7,028 bases of DNA from Betaproteobacteria bacterium (lineage in GTDB: Bacteria > Pseudomonadota > Gammaproteobacteria > Burkholderiales > Casimicrobiaceae). The DNA lies in NCBI GenBank assembly GCA_003153335.1, contig PLYG01000293.1, forward strand, positions 1-7,028, written 5' to 3'. Below, one piece after another: positions 6,547 through 7,028 of the stretch (positions are counted from its first letter, which is position 1; each line of letters opens with the position of its first letter). A model generated the notes under the pieces. It was not told the origin of the DNA. It searched no databases and worked only from the letters and a program-made list of their open reading frames with translations. The translations under genes were made by a program, and so were the position numbers.

Positions 6547-6584
6547 AATTGCACAATCCCCGCTCCGGCGGGGTTTGCAATTTT
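6547..6584 (+). terminator. Intrinsic terminator after the lysine-rich gene
   Basis: An inner stem CCCCGC/GCGGGG (6558-6563 with 6568-6573) closes a TCCG tetraloop. An outer stem AATTGCA/TGCAATT (6547-6553 with 6576-6582) extends it across a small internal loop, and the downstream strand ends in TTTT (6581-6584). It starts 20 bp after the TAG stop. It should end the stress-protein/lysine-rich transcript and separate it from the ATPase gene. Confidence 0.8.
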
Positions 6585-6674
6585 GGGAGTCGAGCCCTTA
6601 TCACGTCTTCAGCGGTTGTGGTGCGCAAGAATTGAATCAATACGAAATTGACCGAATTTCCGGAGTAGGATGTC

Positions 6675-6690
6675 ACTCGATGCATCGAGT
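6675..6690. promoter_or_regulatory. Perfect 16-bp palindrome, candidate operator
   Basis: ACTCGATGCATCGAGT is identical to its own reverse complement and lies about 100 bp upstream of the ATPase start in otherwise non-coding sequence. With no loop it is a better candidate for a protein-binding site of a symmetric dimer than for an RNA hairpin. The binding protein is unknown. Confidence 0.45.
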
Positions 6691-6778
6691 CTGGTTGACT
6701 GGCAGAATTGCATCTGACCCAACCGGAAGCAGAACTTGGCCAACCCAGGCAATCCTGCATCGAACCGGTTGGTGCCGC

Positions 6779-6783
6779 GGAGG
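6779..6783 (+). promoter_or_regulatory. Shine-Dalgarno of the ATPase gene
   Basis: GGAGG lies 9 nt before ATG 6793, the strongest ribosome site in the window. It decides the start over the in-frame ATG at 6838, which has none. Confidence 0.8.
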
Positions 6784-6792
6784 AACGTCACT

Positions 6793-7028
6793 ATGCGAAC
6801 GGCCACAAAGAAATCCGGAACTGAATCCCCGCATTTAATGCCAGCAAGTGCCAAGGTACCTGACATCGCATCCGCGCCGGTTCCCGCCACGCTCGCGGCG
6901 CTCCGTGTGAACCCCGACACGGGGCTCACGCGCGCGGAGGTGGACGCCCGCCGTAAGGTGCACGGCTACAACGAAGTGGCCGAACAAAAGGGGCACCCGG
7001 TCCTCAAATTCCTCGGCAAATTCTGGGG
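6793..7028 (+). CDS. Plasma-membrane proton-efflux P-type ATPase (P3A, PMA1-like), N-terminal part, cut by window edge
   Basis: Seventy-eight residues are visible and the frame is open to the right edge. After a polar, poorly conserved leader of about 33 residues, the cation-ATPase N-terminal domain begins: TLAALRVNPDTGLTRAEVDARRKVHGYNEVAEQKG, then HPVLKFLGKFWG. This run, with 'HGYNEV' and 'KFLGKFWG', is characteristic of bacterial PMA1-like H+-ATPases, which pump protons (or a related cation) outward using ATP. The catalytic DKTGT motif and membrane helices lie outside the window, so transport specificity cannot be checked. Start at ATG 6793 is supported by GGAGG. Its place beside stress-type genes suggests a role in pH or ion homeostasis (inference). 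Confidence 0.85.
   Translation, partial: MRTATKKSGTESPHLMPASAKVPDIASAPVPATLAALRVNPDTGLTRAEVDARRKVHGYNEVAEQKGHPVLKFLGKFW

Larger units (their letters stand above)
6585..6792 (+). promoter_or_regulatory. Upstream region of the P-type ATPase gene
   Basis: A 208-bp non-coding stretch that should contain the ATPase promoter because a terminator precedes it. TTGACC (6648-6653) and TTGACT (6695-6700) resemble -35 elements, but neither has a good -10 at the right distance. A perfect palindrome lies at 6675-6690. Inverted repeats CCAACCGG (6719-6726) and CCGGTTGG (6765-6772) lie just before the Shine-Dalgarno; CCAACC at 6740-6745 could compete for the same downstream arm. Confidence 0.45.

Noticed and set aside
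5034..6554. Near-identical 16-mers CGC(A/G)CGGCAATTGCAC at 5034-5049 and 6539-6554
   Set aside because: A 15/16 match between two sites is expected by chance at roughly this window size, and the second overlaps the terminator stem, which has its own explanation.

Overview
The window is GC-rich, double-stranded bacterial DNA whose gene content fits a Beta- or Gammaproteobacterium: a BatD-type protein, a NarL/DesK-type two-component system, and an envelope/general-stress cluster running into a P-type ATPase. The sequence alone does not allow a genus to be named. No rRNA, tRNA, IS element or CRISPR array was seen.

Layout. (1) 2-1225 (+) is the 3' part of a batD-like gene; its start lies left of the window. 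(2) 1236-3116 (-) is a membrane-bound sensor histidine kinase, convergent with batD and separated from it by only 10 bp. (3) 3117-3278 is a divergent control region with a plausible kinase promoter. (4) 3279-3470 (+) is a 63-residue helical protein whose stop overlaps the GTG start of a NarL-type response regulator (3467-4216). (5) A small three-helix membrane protein follows (4444-4764, possibly starting as early as 4213). (6) 4765-5396 is gene-poor and holds a hairpin, small palindromes and a striking array of GTGAC motifs at an exact 23-bp period. (7) 5397-5948 (+) is a YflT/GSP17M-like general-stress membrane protein. (8) 5981-6526 (+) is an exported lysine-rich protein built from two 64-codon repeats. 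These two genes carry the same 17-nt translation-initiation sequence. (9) A strong intrinsic terminator sits at 6547-6584. (10) From 6793 a PMA1-like (P3A) proton-efflux ATPase begins and runs off the right edge; its upstream region has a perfect 16-bp palindrome and competing hairpins.

Working together (inference): a periplasmic signal sensed by the kinase is passed to the response regulator, which is translated together with the small helical protein. The adjacent stress-type membrane protein, the charged periplasmic repeat protein and the proton pump are plausible targets or partners, giving a locus for envelope or pH/ion stress. The best candidates for something undescribed are the small protein coupled to the regulator, the duplicated lysine-rich periplasmic protein, and the 23-bp motif array.
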